DNA of 64,000 nucleotides from Saccharomonospora piscinae (GCF_005862235.1 NZ_VCEK01000005.1:124001-188000); one strand, 5' to 3'. Shown: positions 8,717 to 17,494, numbered from the stretch's first letter. The notes: generated from the letters alone by a model not told the origin. Made by a program: numbers and translations.

Positions 8717-10080
8717 GGATGCGCCGAGCACAGGGTGGACGCCGACGTCGCCGCTTGCCCCTGCTCCTCGTGGCCGCGCTGCTCGCCGTGCCGGGGTGCG
8801 CGGGCGCGGGTGCGCTCGGCGCGGACGGTGGGGCACTGACCATCGCCATCGTGGCCAACCCGCAGATGAACGACGCGATCGCGCTGTCGGACCGGTTCGA
8901 GCGCGAACACGGCGTCGAGCTGAACTTCGTGTCCCTGCCCGAGAACCAGGCTCGTGCCAAGATCACGGCCTCCACGGCGACCCAGGGCGGCGAGTTCGAC
9001 CTCGTGATGATCAGCAATTACGAGACGCCGCAGTGGGCGGCCAACGGCTGGCTGACCGATCTCGGGCCCTATCTCGAGGCGAACCCGGACTACGACGCCG
9101 ACGACTTCATCCCCAGCATCCGGGACGCGCTGTCCTACGAGGACTCGATGTACGCGGTGCCGTTCTACGGTGAGTCGTCGTTTCTCGCCTACCGCGAGGA
9201 CCTGTTCGAACAGGCGGGGCTGACCATGCCGGAGAACCCGACGTGGGAGCAGATCGCCGAGTTCGCCGCCGTCCTCGACGACGACGAGGCCGGGGTGGCC
9301 GGGATCTGCCTGCGCGGCAAACCCGGCTGGGGAGAGAGCCTGGCGCCGTTCACGACGGTGGTGAACACCTTCGGCGGGCAGTGGTTCGACCAGGACTGGA
9401 ACGCGCGACTGACCTCGCCGGAGTTCCGGGAGGCGGCCGAGTTCTACGTGAACCTGGTGCGCGAGCACGGCCAGGTGGGTGCCTCCAACGCGGGATTCAC
9501 CGAGTGCGGCACGCGCTACACACAGGGCGAGGCCGCCATGTGGTACGACGCCACGGTCATGGCCGGGACCAACGAGGATCCCGCCAGCAGCAAGGTCGTC
9601 GGCAAGTCCGGCTACGCGCCCGCCCCGGTGATGGACACCGAGGCGAGCGGCTGGCTCTACACGTGGTCGCTGGCGATCCCGGCGAGCACCGAGGACAAGG
9701 ATCTCGCGTGGGAGTTCCTGAGCTGGATGACCGACAAGGACTACGTGCGCCTGGTCGGTGAGGAACTGGGGTGGAACCGGGTGCCGCCGGGCTGCCGCCA
9801 GTCGACCTACGAGATCCCGGAGTACCTCGAGGCGGCGAGCGCGTACGCGCAACCGACGCTGGACGGGATCTCGCACGCGAACCAGGACGAGACCATGACC
9901 GAACCGGTGCCCTACGAGGGCATCCAGTTCGTGGGCATTCCCGAGTTCCAGGACCTGGGCACCCGGGTGAGCCAGCAGCTCTCCGCCGCCATCGCCGGGC
10001 AGCAGTCCGTGGACGAGGCGCTGCGGCAGTCACAGGAATACGCCGAGACCGTCGGCGAGTCGTACCGGGAGACCCGATGA
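8713..10080 (+). CDS. ABC transporter sugar/polyol-binding lipoprotein
   Basis: 455 residues. The N-terminus is a lipoprotein signal (RRRRRLPLLLVAALLAVPGC) with the acylated Cys in VPGC. The mature protein is a family-1 extracellular solute-binding protein with typical features, for example LTIAIVANPQMNDAIALSDRFE, FDLVMISNYETPQWAANGWLTDL, MYAVPFYGESSFLAYREDLFEQAG and EAAMWYDATV. Start GTG 8713 overlaps the dehydrogenase stop by four bases; ATG 8719 is an alternative. It delivers the ligand to the two permeases that follow. Similarity is to binding proteins for sorbitol/mannitol-type polyols; the ligand is inferred from the dehydrogenase context. Confidence 0.92.
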   Translation: MRMRRAQGGRRRRRLPLLLVAALLAVPGCAGAGALGADGGALTIAIVANPQMNDAIALSDRFEREHGVELNFVSLPENQARAKITASTATQGGEFDLVMISNYETPQWAANGWLTDLGPYLEANPDYDADDFIPSIRDALSYEDSMYAVPFYGESSFLAYREDLFEQAGLTMPENPTWEQIAEFAAVLDDDEAGVAGICLRGKPGWGESLAPFTTVVNTFGGQWFDQDWNARLTSPEFREAAEFYVNLVREHGQVGASNAGFTECGTRYTQGEAAMWYDATVMAGTNEDPASSKVVGKSGYAPAPVMDTEASGWLYTWSLAIPASTEDKDLAWEFLSWMTDKDYVRLVGEELGWNRVPPGCRQSTYEIPEYLEAASAYAQPTLDGISHANQDETMTEPVPYEGIQFVGIPEFQDLGTRVSQQLSAAIAGQQSVDEALRQSQEYAETVGESYRETR

Positions 10081-11009
10081 CGACGACACTGCCCGACACC
10101 ACCACCGTGTCCGCGCCCGGACCCCGGCAACGCGCGCCGCGCCGCGAGGGGGCGTGGCGGCGCAGGGCTCCACTGCTGCCCGCGCTGATCTTCACGATCC
10201 TGGTGACGCAGATCCCGTTCCTCGTGACCGTGGTCTACTCGTTCCAGTCGTGGAACCTCGTGCGGCCCGGATCGCAGCACTTCGTGGGCTTCGACAACTA
10301 CGTCGACGTGCTCGCCGACAGCCAGTTCCGGGGCGCGCTGTTCAACACCGTGGTGCTCACCGTGGTGTGCGTTTTCGTGTCGATGCTGCTGGGGTTGGGG
10401 CTCGCGCTGCTGCTGGACCGGGCGTTTCCCGGCAGGGCGGTGGTGCGCACGCTGATCATCACGCCGTTTCTGATCCTGCCCGCGGCCGGGGCGCTGTTGT
10501 GGAAGACGACGATGTTCGACCCGACGTACGGGCTGGTCAACTTCGTCTTCGGCGGTGACACCGACTGGCTGTCGGCGTATCCGCTGGGGTCGGTGATGGC
10601 GCAGATCGTGTGGCAGTGGACACCGTTCATGACGCTGCTCATCCTCGCGGGGCTGCAGGCGCAGTCACGCGAGGTGCTGGAGGCCGCGCAGGTGGACGGA
10701 GCGGGCCGGTGGCGCACGTTCGCGTCGATCACGCTTCCCCAGCTCGGCCGGTACCTGCAGCTGGCCGCGCTGCTCGGCGCGATCTACATCGTCAACTCGT
10801 TCGACGCGATCTACCTGATGACCCAGGGCGGGCCCGGCACGGCGAGCACCAACGTGCCGTTCTACCTCTACCAACGGGCCTTCGAGGGCTTCGATGTCGG
10901 ACAGTCGTCGGCGATGGGGGTCATCGTCGTGGTGCTGACGTTGCTCGTCGCCACGTTCGCCCTGCGCGTGATGTTCCGGTCCTTCGATGTGAGCGGAGGC
11001 GTGAAATGA
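10077..11009 (+). CDS. ABC sugar transporter permease (MalF-like)
   Basis: 310 residues with about six membrane helices after a 30-residue charged N-terminus. The cytoplasmic EAA loop, which docks the ATPase, is EVLEAAQVDGAGRWRTFASITLPQL near residue 200. The start ATG overlaps the binding-protein stop (ATGA). The C-terminal part has the FDAIYLMTQGGPGTASTNVPFYLY motif of MalF/UgpA-type subunits. It pairs with the next permease to form the channel. Confidence 0.93.
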   Translation: MTTTLPDTTTVSAPGPRQRAPRREGAWRRRAPLLPALIFTILVTQIPFLVTVVYSFQSWNLVRPGSQHFVGFDNYVDVLADSQFRGALFNTVVLTVVCVFVSMLLGLGLALLLDRAFPGRAVVRTLIITPFLILPAAGALLWKTTMFDPTYGLVNFVFGGDTDWLSAYPLGSVMAQIVWQWTPFMTLLILAGLQAQSREVLEAAQVDGAGRWRTFASITLPQLGRYLQLAALLGAIYIVNSFDAIYLMTQGGPGTASTNVPFYLYQRAFEGFDVGQSSAMGVIVVVLTLLVATFALRVMFRSFDVSGGVK

Positions 11010-11815
11010 GGCTCGGTCGCGCGTCCCTGACCGCGTTCACGTGGCTGGTGGCGATCCTGTTCGTGTTCCCCGTCGTGTGGATGGTGGTGACGGCGTTCAA
11101 ACGGGAGGCCGACGCCTACACCGATCCCCCGTCGGTGGTGTTCACGCCGACGATGGAGCAGTTCGCGGGGGTCGTGGAGCGCGGGTTCCTGCCCTATCTC
11201 GCGAACTCGGCGTTCGTCACGGTGACCTCGACGCTGTTCGTGCTGCTGCTGGGTATCCCCGCGGCGTACGCGCTGTCGCTGGCGCCGGTGAAGCAGACGG
11301 CCAACGCGCTGGGCTTCTTCCTGTCGACGAAGATGCTTCCGGTCGTGGCGGCCATCATCCCGCTCTACGTGATCTCGCAGAACGTGGAGCTGCTCGACCA
11401 CGTGTGGGCGCTCGTCATCCTCTACACGGCGATGAACCTGCCGCTGGCCGTGTGGATGATGCGGTCGTTCCTGCTGGAGGTGCCGAAGGAGATGATCGAG
11501 GCGGCGCGCATCGACGGTGCGTCGCTGCCGGTGCTGCTGCGGCGGGTGGTGCTGCCGGTGGTGGCGCCCGGCATCGCGGCGACGGCGCTCATCTGCGTCA
11601 TCTTCGCGTGGACGGAGTTCTTCTACGCCATCAACCTGACCGCCGCCCGCGCGGGCACGGTGCCCGTGTTCCTGTCGGGGTTCATCACCAGTGAGGGGTT
11701 GTACTGGGCCCAGCTGTCGGCCGCGGCGTTGCTGGCCTCGCTCCCCGTCATGATCGTCGGGTGGGTGGCGCAGAAGCACCTGGTGCGCGGGCTGTCCATG
11801 GGCGCGGTGAAGTAG
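11006..11815 (+). CDS. ABC sugar transporter permease (MalG-like)
   Basis: 269 residues with six predicted helices. The EAA loop reads EMIEAARIDGASLPVLLRRVVLPVVAPG, the MalG-type docking site. ATG 11006 overlaps the previous stop by four bases, so the three transport genes are translationally coupled. No ATP-binding protein follows: the next gene, 100 bases on, is unrelated. As in many Gram-positive carbohydrate importers, a shared MsmX-type ATPase encoded elsewhere probably powers the system. Confidence 0.93.
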   Translation: MRLGRASLTAFTWLVAILFVFPVVWMVVTAFKREADAYTDPPSVVFTPTMEQFAGVVERGFLPYLANSAFVTVTSTLFVLLLGIPAAYALSLAPVKQTANALGFFLSTKMLPVVAAIIPLYVISQNVELLDHVWALVILYTAMNLPLAVWMMRSFLLEVPKEMIEAARIDGASLPVLLRRVVLPVVAPGIAATALICVIFAWTEFFYAINLTAARAGTVPVFLSGFITSEGLYWAQLSAAALLASLPVMIVGWVAQKHLVRGLSMGAVK

Positions 11816-11916
11816 CCGCGCCCCGCCTCTCCCGCCCGCCGAGGGTTGATCGCGCGGTCGTCCGGGAACCCGGATGCCACAGCCGTGGTCGCTCTCGGCG
11901 GCGGGAGGTGTGAACC

Positions 11917-12285
11917 GTGCGATCGGTCGCCATCGCGACACTCGCCGTGGTGCTGCTGTGCGGCGTGACCTCGTGCGCCGACGATCCCGGCCCCGGTGGG
12001 CAGGACTCGCCCCCGTCGCCTCCCGCGCGCACCACCACGCCGCCCGACTCCCGCGTACCCGAACCGGTGACGGTGCGCGGCACGGTGGTCGAGGGCGTGG
12101 AACCGAACTGCCTGGTGCTGGAGACCGGCGAGCGCGAGTACCTGCTGCTTGAGGCGGGCGCCGAGGTGCGGCCCGGCGCCGAACTGGTCGTCCGGGGCAC
12201 ACCGCGTCCCGGCCTCGCCACCACGTGTATGCAGGGCACACCGCTCGTCGTCGAGGACACCGGCCCCGTCACGGGAGCGACGTGA
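11917..12285 (+). CDS. Small proline-rich putative lipoprotein
   Basis: 122 residues from GTG 11917, preceded by GGGAGG at 11902-11907. A signal peptide with lipobox GVTSC (Cys near residue 20) is followed by a Pro/Thr-rich linker, then a small beta-rich domain (VTVRGTVVEGVEPNCLVLETGEREYLLLEAG..VVRGTPRPGLATTCMQGTPLVVED) with a pair of Cys that could form a disulphide. The globular part looks like an OB-like fold seen in other actinobacterial lipoproteins of unknown function. It is likely first in an operon with the SPW-repeat and universal stress proteins. Confidence 0.8.
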   Translation: MRSVAIATLAVVLLCGVTSCADDPGPGGQDSPPSPPARTTTPPDSRVPEPVTVRGTVVEGVEPNCLVLETGEREYLLLEAGAEVRPGAELVVRGTPRPGLATTCMQGTPLVVEDTGPVTGAT

Positions 12286-12734
12286 TGCGGCGTGACGCCG
12301 ACCCGCCCCGGCTGCGGCCCGCCGCGCAACCCCCGGTGCCCCACCGGGACGTGCTGGCCGGGCTGGCCGGCGCTGTGGTGTTCCTCGCCGGGGTGTGGCT
12401 GGTGGTGTCCCCGTGGGTGATCGAGCATCCCGCCACCGCGGCGGGGCCGGACTCGGCGGTGACGGACATCGCCGCCGGCCTGCTGCTGGCCCCGCTGGGT
12501 GGCATGCGGGCCGTGTCGCCGTTCGCCGCTTCCTGGCCGGGGTGGGTCGCGTTGATACTCGGAGTGTGGCTCGTCGTCGCGCCGTTCGCGCTGGGCTATC
12601 GCGGGGACGAGGCGGGCGCCGCTCGGGCGAACGATGTCGTCACCGGGGCCGTTGTCATGCTGGCCGCGGTGACCGGGCTGTACCTCGGTGCGCGCTGGGG
12701 CGGCGCAGGACGACGCGGGCAAACGGCGAGATGA
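12285..12734 (+). CDS. SPW-repeat membrane protein
   Basis: 149 residues. Four hydrophobic segments form two similar halves, each carrying a short motif after a helix: WLVVSPWVIEH in the first half and WLVVAPFALGY in the second. This matches the SPW-repeat family of small membrane proteins; function is unknown. The ATG start shares one base with the stop of the lipoprotein gene (TGATG), so translation is coupled. Confidence 0.85.
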   Translation: MRRDADPPRLRPAAQPPVPHRDVLAGLAGAVVFLAGVWLVVSPWVIEHPATAAGPDSAVTDIAAGLLLAPLGGMRAVSPFAASWPGWVALILGVWLVVAPFALGYRGDEAGAARANDVVTGAVVMLAAVTGLYLGARWGGAGRRGQTAR

Positions 12735-12750
12735 GCGGGAGGTCGGCGTG

Positions 12751-13671
12751 ATGGCGAGCTGGTCGGCGGTGGAGGCGCGGGACGCGGTACTCGCCTGCTT
12801 CGACGGTTCCGAGGGAGGCCGCAGGGCCGTGTGGTGGGCCGCGGGTGAGGCGGCGGCCCGGGAACGGCCCCTGCTGATCGCGTGGTCGCTGGAGTGGGAG
12901 CCGCCGCGATCGCAGGAGGAGCTGGCGCAGGCCAACGTCGGCGCGCACGAGATCGTCAAAGAGACCCGGCGGGAGCTGGACGAGGTCGCCGCGGACTGCC
13001 GCGCGCTGTACCCGGGTCTGACGGTACTCACGACACTGCCGGACGGGGCCCCCGAGGTCACGGTGGCGCGACTGGCCGACGAGATCGGTCCCGCGCTCGT
13101 GGTCGCGGGCGCGTCGGGGCGAGGTGCGCTCTCCCGCATGCTGCTCGGGTCCACGGTCGCCTACTTCGCCAGGGCGCTGCGGCAGCCACTCGTGGTGGTG
13201 CGCGGCGAACCGGCCCCGCCGGAGGCACCCGTCGTGGTCGGCGTCGACGGATCGGGGACCAGCAACCGTGCGGTGGACTTCGCGCTGAGCTTCGCCGACC
13301 GGCACGGGGTGCCGCTGCGGGCCGTCCACTCGTGGACCGACTGGCCGCTCGACGTCTACGCCACCGCACCTCCGGCGCAGGTCGGGCTCTACCACATGGA
13401 CGACGCCGTGCAGGAGGCCGCGCGCGAGCAGTTCGAGGAGGTGGCGCGCCGCTACCCCCGGGTATCGGTGCGCTGGGACGGTGTCGCCGACCGTCCCACC
13501 CACGCGCTGCTGGAGCGGGCGGAGGGCGCACGGCTGTTGGTGGTCGGCAGCCACGGCAGGGGGCCGGTGACCAGGGCGCTGCTCGGGTCCGTCAGCCACG
13601 CGGTGCTCTACCACGCGCCCTGCCCGGTGGCGGTGCTGCGGAGCAGGCCGGAGGACGAGGAGAACGGCTGA
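12751..13671 (+). CDS. Tandem-domain universal stress protein (UspA family)
   Basis: 306 residues made of two UspA domains. Each has an ATP-binding signature G-2X-G-9X-G-S: GASGRGALSRMLLGSTVAYF (about 130) and GSHGRGPVTRALLGSVSHAV (about 270), so nucleotide binding is likely in both. ATG 12751 has GGGAGG eight bases upstream; GTG 12748 is possible. In mycobacteria similar proteins respond to hypoxia and nitrosative stress. Here it ends an operon with the lipoprotein and SPW protein, and no dormancy-type promoter was recognised. Confidence 0.92.
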   Translation: MASWSAVEARDAVLACFDGSEGGRRAVWWAAGEAAARERPLLIAWSLEWEPPRSQEELAQANVGAHEIVKETRRELDEVAADCRALYPGLTVLTTLPDGAPEVTVARLADEIGPALVVAGASGRGALSRMLLGSTVAYFARALRQPLVVVRGEPAPPEAPVVVGVDGSGTSNRAVDFALSFADRHGVPLRAVHSWTDWPLDVYATAPPAQVGLYHMDDAVQEAAREQFEEVARRYPRVSVRWDGVADRPTHALLERAEGARLLVVGSHGRGPVTRALLGSVSHAVLYHAPCPVAVLRSRPEDEENG

Positions 13672-13689
13672 GCGGGAAGGGGCCGCGTC

Positions 13690-13923
13690 ATGGCGTCCGG
13701 TCGGCAGAGCGGGGTGATCTCGCCCGGGCTGTACGCGCGAGAGGTCCGGACGCCGGACCCGGTGCGCTCCTGCTCTTCGGGCTCGGCGCGGTGGTGAGTT
13801 TCCTCGTGGTCGAGGCGTCGGCCACTAATCTCTACCGCCGCTCCCTCGGCGGCGACCCGGAATCTGGCGTGAGGCCAACAGGGCCGTCATCGATCAGCAC
13901 GGTGACAGTGTCTCCCGCCCAGA
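13690..13923 (+). pseudogene. Degenerate coding remnants downstream of the stress protein
   Basis: An ATG at 13690 begins MASGRQSGVISPGLYAREV, which runs into a stop. A different frame from about 13762 reads GALLLFGLGAVVSFLVVEAS, a plausible membrane helix, followed by ATNLYRRS. A third frame near 13872-13950 reads WREANRAVIDQHGDS. No single frame joins them. The simplest reading is a small membrane-protein gene broken by frameshift and merged with debris of another gene next to the lower-GC orphan gene. This is a weak call. Confidence 0.35.
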
Positions 13924-14682
13924 TCAAGGTGCAGGTGATGGATTGACACTGTCCGACGACGTCGTGATCCCATTATTCGGATCTGTCGCGATTGTTTCCA
14001 GCAAATCCTGATTCATCATGGCTTCCATGCCGTTGTCATCGATCCCGATGTATGTGCTCTCTAGGTCTATATCAGTGGCGAGAAACCAGCGCCGATCTGC
14101 AGGCCACCACAGGTTCATCGCCTGAAATCTCCACTTGAACACTGATTGCTTTGCCGTGTCGATCGCGCCCTGAAAAACGATGTAGTCCCGACCGGGTAGG
14201 CGCAGGTGTGCCGCTTTGGCGATATCGAGCCTCCGAACATCGGCCCAACCGGACCACAGTGCAAAAAAACAGTTGTCTGGCGTGTCGGTGCACCTGCGCA
14301 ACACTTCGACCACCGATCCTATGATCTCCGGTGGCAGAGTTCCCTGTTCCGGCGGGTCTGTCCAAGGCCCATACTTCCCTTCGTTCTCGTTGATCCCGCT
14401 CTCGTACTGCTGCAACCGTAGTCCCACTAGGTTTGGGAACTGAACCAGTGGATGAAATACGCGATTCGTGTACGCGGCGATCTCTTTCCACTGAACCATC
14501 CGCTTCCCCTTGGGCCGTTCCTGATACGCGGGGTGAAGCAGACGTACGTATTGCGGATACATATCGGGAACCAATGCCCGAATGTTATCCCGCGGGGCGT
14601 CATGGAGAACGGGTGCGAACCATCCCGTCACGTCCGCACTGTTCGATAGTACTTCCCACGGTTCGAATCGCGAGATCGCCAT
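13924..14682 (-). CDS. Actinobacterial protein of unknown function, lower-GC
   Basis: 252 residues. I do not recognise a named domain. It resembles a set of soluble actinobacterial proteins of unknown function with a P.YVRLLHPAY segment, a HPLVQF segment, and a PPEQGTLPPE..VEVLRRCTDTPDNCFFALWSGW block (about 118-160); the latter half is rich in Trp (WRFQAMNLWWPADRRWFLATDIDLESTYIG). Its codons are clearly less GC-biased than those of its neighbours, suggesting recent arrival. ATG 14682 lies seven bases after a perfect TATAAT, so the mRNA is probably leaderless. Both flanks carry broken coding sequence. Role unknown; an immunity-like or phage-related role cannot be judged. Confidence 0.75.
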   Translation of the reverse strand: MAISRFEPWEVLSNSADVTGWFAPVLHDAPRDNIRALVPDMYPQYVRLLHPAYQERPKGKRMVQWKEIAAYTNRVFHPLVQFPNLVGLRLQQYESGINENEGKYGPWTDPPEQGTLPPEIIGSVVEVLRRCTDTPDNCFFALWSGWADVRRLDIAKAAHLRLPGRDYIVFQGAIDTAKQSVFKWRFQAMNLWWPADRRWFLATDIDLESTYIGIDDNGMEAMMNQDLLETIATDPNNGITTSSDSVNPSPAP

Positions 14683-14695
14683 TAGGAGTATTATA
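14682..14695 (-). promoter_or_regulatory. Consensus -10 box with leaderless-type spacing
   Basis: On the minus strand a perfect TATAAT (complement of 14690-14695) is followed by seven bases and then the ATG of the orphan gene, the spacing expected when transcription starts at the initiation codon. No good -35 hexamer is visible, and there is no ribosome-binding site. A consensus -10 is rare in this GC-rich window. Confidence 0.6.
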
Positions 14696-14899
14696 CCGTT
14701 GGCTCGGCCGGTGTGATCCCGGTTCCGCGCAGCTTTTTCGCGATCTCGTCCGCGCTGCTCCGGGAGATCCTGCCAGCAGCCGGGACTGCAAGCGGGTCGT
14801 GAACCCAAGCACGAGGCCGCACGCGACGATGATCGGCGCGTGCGGGAGTGACGAAATCGGGGAAGCCCGTGACCGGACCCCGACGGGGTGCTCCCGCGC
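14696..14899. other. 204-base gap with possible gene debris
   Basis: On the minus strand an open stretch near 14691-14800 reads AGRISRSSADEIAKKL and ends in PAEPTV before a TAA. It looks like the C-terminus of a lost protein but has no start of its own. I see no RNA gene or terminator hairpin in the rest of the gap, which separates the AI-2E family gene from the orphan gene. Confidence 0.3.
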
Positions 14900-16066
14900 T
14901 CAAACCCCCGTGCGGCCGCCGCCGTCCGGGCGGTCGGACTTGTCCTCGCCGTCCTCGGCGGCATCCCCGCCGTCCTCGGCGGTGTCGGCCGGTTCCCGCT
15001 CGGGCTCCGCGGGCGCCTCGCGGGAAGCGTGGTGTTCCGCCACGGCGAGCACCACGCCGCGCACCGCCGCGAGCACCGGCACGGCGAACAGCACGCCGGC
15101 GATGCCGCCCTCGGCGCCTCCGATGACCAGCGCGACCAGTACCACCGCGGGGTGCAGGTTGGAGAAGTTGCCCTGCAACACCGGTTGCAGTACCTGTCCC
15201 TCCAGTTGCTGCACGGCCAGCACCACGCCGAGGATGATCAGCGCGGCGGGCAGGCCGTTGCTCACCAGTGTCACCGCCACGGCGAGAAAACCCGACGCCA
15301 CGGCGCCGACGTAGGGGACGAAGCCGCCGATGAACACCAGTGCCGCGAGCGGGACGGCGAGTGGCACGCCCACGACCGCGAGCCCGATGCCGATGCCGAG
15401 GGCGTCGATGAGGGCCACCAGCGCGGTCACGCGCACGTAGAGCACCACGCCCCGGTAGGCCCTGCGGCCCGCGTCGTCGACGATCTCCCGGGTCCCCGGC
15501 CGCCACGGCAACAGCGTCGCCGCCCACAGCCGGGGCCCCGCGTGCAGGAACATGATGAACAGCACCAGCGCGATCACCAGGCCCACGACGAACGAGCCCA
15601 CCGTGCTGAACGCCGTGAGGGCCTGCGTGAGGACCGTGGACTGGTTGCCGCCGATCCAGTCCTGCGCGCGCCCGACCAGCTCGCCACTGACCGGGAACGG
15701 GCCCTGGTTGAGCCATCGTTGGAGGCGTTCGATGCCCTCCAGGACCCGGCCCTGGAGATCGTCGTACGACTCGATGATCGACAGCACCACGAAGGTGACG
15801 AGCCCGCCGACCACGATCAGTCCGAACACCAGCGCCGCGAGCACGGCCAGGAACCGGGGCCAGCGGCGGCGCGTCAGCCACGACACGACAGGTTCGAGCA
15901 TGGCCGTCAGCAGCAGGGCCACGAACAGCGGAATGAGTACGTAACTGAGGTGCTTGGCCACATTGCGCAGTGCCCAGAGCACGGCGAACACGGCCAGCAG
16001 CTGTACCGAGGTGACGGCGGCGCGACGGAGGGTCCCGGACGTGAACCGCACGGCCGGTTCCGGCAT
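14900..16066 (-). CDS. AI-2E family (PerM/UPF0118) membrane transporter
   Basis: 388 residues. About eight membrane helices are arranged as in the AI-2E exporter-like family: an N-terminal pair (LLAVFAVLWALRNVAKHLSYVLIPLFVALLLTAMLEPVVSWL), a long amphipathic stretch (residues 110-160), and the conserved C-terminal helices with VFIGGFVPYVGAVASGF and QQLEGQVLQPVLQGNFSNLHPAVVLVALVIGG. The last 45 residues are an acidic, hydrophilic tail (EPEREPADTAEDGGDAAEDG). Substrates differ between members (autoinducer, Na+/H+), so none is assigned. It stands alone, divergent from the DUF3040 gene. Confidence 0.9.
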   Translation of the reverse strand: MPEPAVRFTSGTLRRAAVTSVQLLAVFAVLWALRNVAKHLSYVLIPLFVALLLTAMLEPVVSWLTRRRWPRFLAVLAALVFGLIVVGGLVTFVVLSIIESYDDLQGRVLEGIERLQRWLNQGPFPVSGELVGRAQDWIGGNQSTVLTQALTAFSTVGSFVVGLVIALVLFIMFLHAGPRLWAATLLPWRPGTREIVDDAGRRAYRGVVLYVRVTALVALIDALGIGIGLAVVGVPLAVPLAALVFIGGFVPYVGAVASGFLAVAVTLVSNGLPAALIILGVVLAVQQLEGQVLQPVLQGNFSNLHPAVVLVALVIGGAEGGIAGVLFAVPVLAAVRGVVLAVAEHHASREAPAEPEREPADTAEDGGDAAEDGEDKSDRPDGGGRTGV

Positions 16067-16233
16067 GACACCTCCTGCGGGCGCTCGCTGATCCGGGGCA
16101 CGGGTAGCCGGTGCCGTCCCCCGCGAAACCAGCCGTGAGGTGGAGCCCGCGCGTCACCCACCCACCGTTTGCCGTCCCCGGAACGGGGTAATTCTCACGG
16201 GTATCAGCCATTCCGCTTGTCCGGGAGCACGTC

Positions 16234-16527
16234 ATGCTGAGCCACCACGAACGGCGCGAGCTGGAACGGATACAGGACTGGTTCGAGCACGACGACCCGA
16301 GGCTCGCCCGCGAGCTCGGCCAGGCGGGCGCCTCGGCGGCCGTAGGGCGGCGGTCCCGGCTGCTGCGCTACGGTGCGGACGCCCTCGCGGTGGTCATCGT
16401 GCTGCTGGGGGTGGTCACCCTGAACTTCGGTCTGATCTTCTTCGGCGCGGTGTGCCTGGCGGGTGCCGCGTGCCTGCACCTGACGCGCGGCGACGACGGC
16501 GTGCCCCGGCACCGGCGCCTGGAGTGA
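16234..16527 (+). CDS. DUF3040 small membrane protein
   Basis: 97 residues. The N-terminal MLSHHERRELERIQDWFEHDDPRLA is the hallmark of actinobacterial DUF3040 proteins, followed by two adjacent membrane helices (about 48-85) and a short basic tail. Function is unknown; the family is common in GC-rich Gram-positives. It converges with purC, seven bases separating the stops. Confidence 0.9.
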   Translation: MLSHHERRELERIQDWFEHDDPRLARELGQAGASAAVGRRSRLLRYGADALAVVIVLLGVVTLNFGLIFFGAVCLAGAACLHLTRGDDGVPRHRRLE

Positions 16528-16534
16528 GCGCTGC

Positions 16535-17386
16535 TCAGCGCGCTACCGGCCCGCCGGTCCACGGCTGGCCCGTGAGCCGTTCGTACACGTCCACGTAGCG
16601 CTGCCGGGTGGCCGCCACGACGTCGTCGGGGATCGCGGGGCCGGGTGGCGTCTTGTTCCAGCCCGTCGAGGTCGCCCAGTCACGCACGTACTGCTTGTCG
16701 AACGAGTGCTGCGCCCGGCCGGGCCGCCACTCGTCGGCGGGCCAGAACCGCGACGAGTCGGACGTCAGGACCTCGTCGCCCAGCGTCAGTACGCCGTCGG
16801 TGTCCCAGCCGAACTCCAGCTTGGTGTCGGCGACGAGGATGCCCCGCTCGGCGGCGTAGGCGGCGCCCTCGCGGTACAGCCGCAGCGTGATATCCCGCAG
16901 GCGCTCGGCGGTGTCGCGGCCTTCCTGGGCCACGACGTCCTCGAACGTCATGGGCAGGTCGTTCTCGGCCTTGGTGGTCGGGGTGAAGATCGGCTCGGGT
17001 AGCGCGCTGCCCTCGACCAGCCCGTCGGGCAGGGGCACGCCGCACACGGACGAGGTGCGGCGGTACTCCGCGAGTGCCGACCCCGTGAGGTAGCCGCGCG
17101 CCACGCACTCCACCTTGATCATGGTGAGGGGGCGGCAGCGGACGGCGCGGCCCGCGAACTCGGCCGGGACGTCGGTGGCCGAGAGCAAGTGGTTCGGCAC
17201 CAGGTCGCGGAAGCGCTCGAACCACCACACGGAGAGCTGGGTGAGCAGGGCGCCCTTCCCGGGCACGGGGGTGGGCAGCGGCACGTCGTAGACGGACACG
17301 CGGTCGGAGGCGACGAGCAGCAGATCGCCCCGGTCCTCGTACAGATCGCGGACCTTGCCCGCGTGCAGGTGCTTCACGGGCGTCAT
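16535..17386 (-). CDS. purC: Phosphoribosylaminoimidazole-succinocarboxamide synthase
   Basis: 283 residues. It joins CAIR and aspartate with ATP to give SAICAR in de novo purine synthesis. It has the GKVRDLYEDRGDLLLVASDRVSVYD nucleotide-binding start, RPLTMIKVECVARGYLTGSALAEY, the PIFTPTTKAENDLPMTFEDV segment, and LEFGWDTDGVLTLGDEVLTSDSSRFWP, the signature near residue 210. ATG 17386 (MTPVKHLH) gives the normal family length; an in-frame upstream start (17446) would add 20 unconserved residues. No other purine gene lies within the window. Confidence 0.96.
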   Translation of the reverse strand: MTPVKHLHAGKVRDLYEDRGDLLLVASDRVSVYDVPLPTPVPGKGALLTQLSVWWFERFRDLVPNHLLSATDVPAEFAGRAVRCRPLTMIKVECVARGYLTGSALAEYRRTSSVCGVPLPDGLVEGSALPEPIFTPTTKAENDLPMTFEDVVAQEGRDTAERLRDITLRLYREGAAYAAERGILVADTKLEFGWDTDGVLTLGDEVLTSDSSRFWPADEWRPGRAQHSFDKQYVRDWATSTGWNKTPPGPAIPDDVVAATRQRYVDVYERLTGQPWTGGPVAR

Positions 17387-17464
17387 CGTAGTGGCCGCGC
17401 CGAGGGGGCCGGAGCGGACCGCGATCGGCTTTGTGTCGCAGATCACGTCAGCCCATTGTGGACG

Positions 17465-17494
17465 GACGCGGAGTGACGCGGAGCGACGCGGAAC
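17465..17494 (+). repeat. Three 10-bp direct repeats upstream of purC
   Basis: GACGCGGAGT, GACGCGGAGC and GACGCGGAAC follow directly on one another in the 290-base gap between purC and the methyltransferase remnant. They could be activator sites or slippage products. I see nothing else definite in this gap. Confidence 0.5.

Noticed and set aside
14655-14682. tRNA-like T-loop GGTTCGAATC
   Set aside because: The flanking five-base arms do not pair and no acceptor or anticodon arm can be built; it lies inside the start of the orphan gene.
16528-16541. GCGCTG/CAGCGC hairpin between DUF3040 and purC stops as a terminator
   Set aside because: The loop would be only two bases and the stem six; too tight to support a call.
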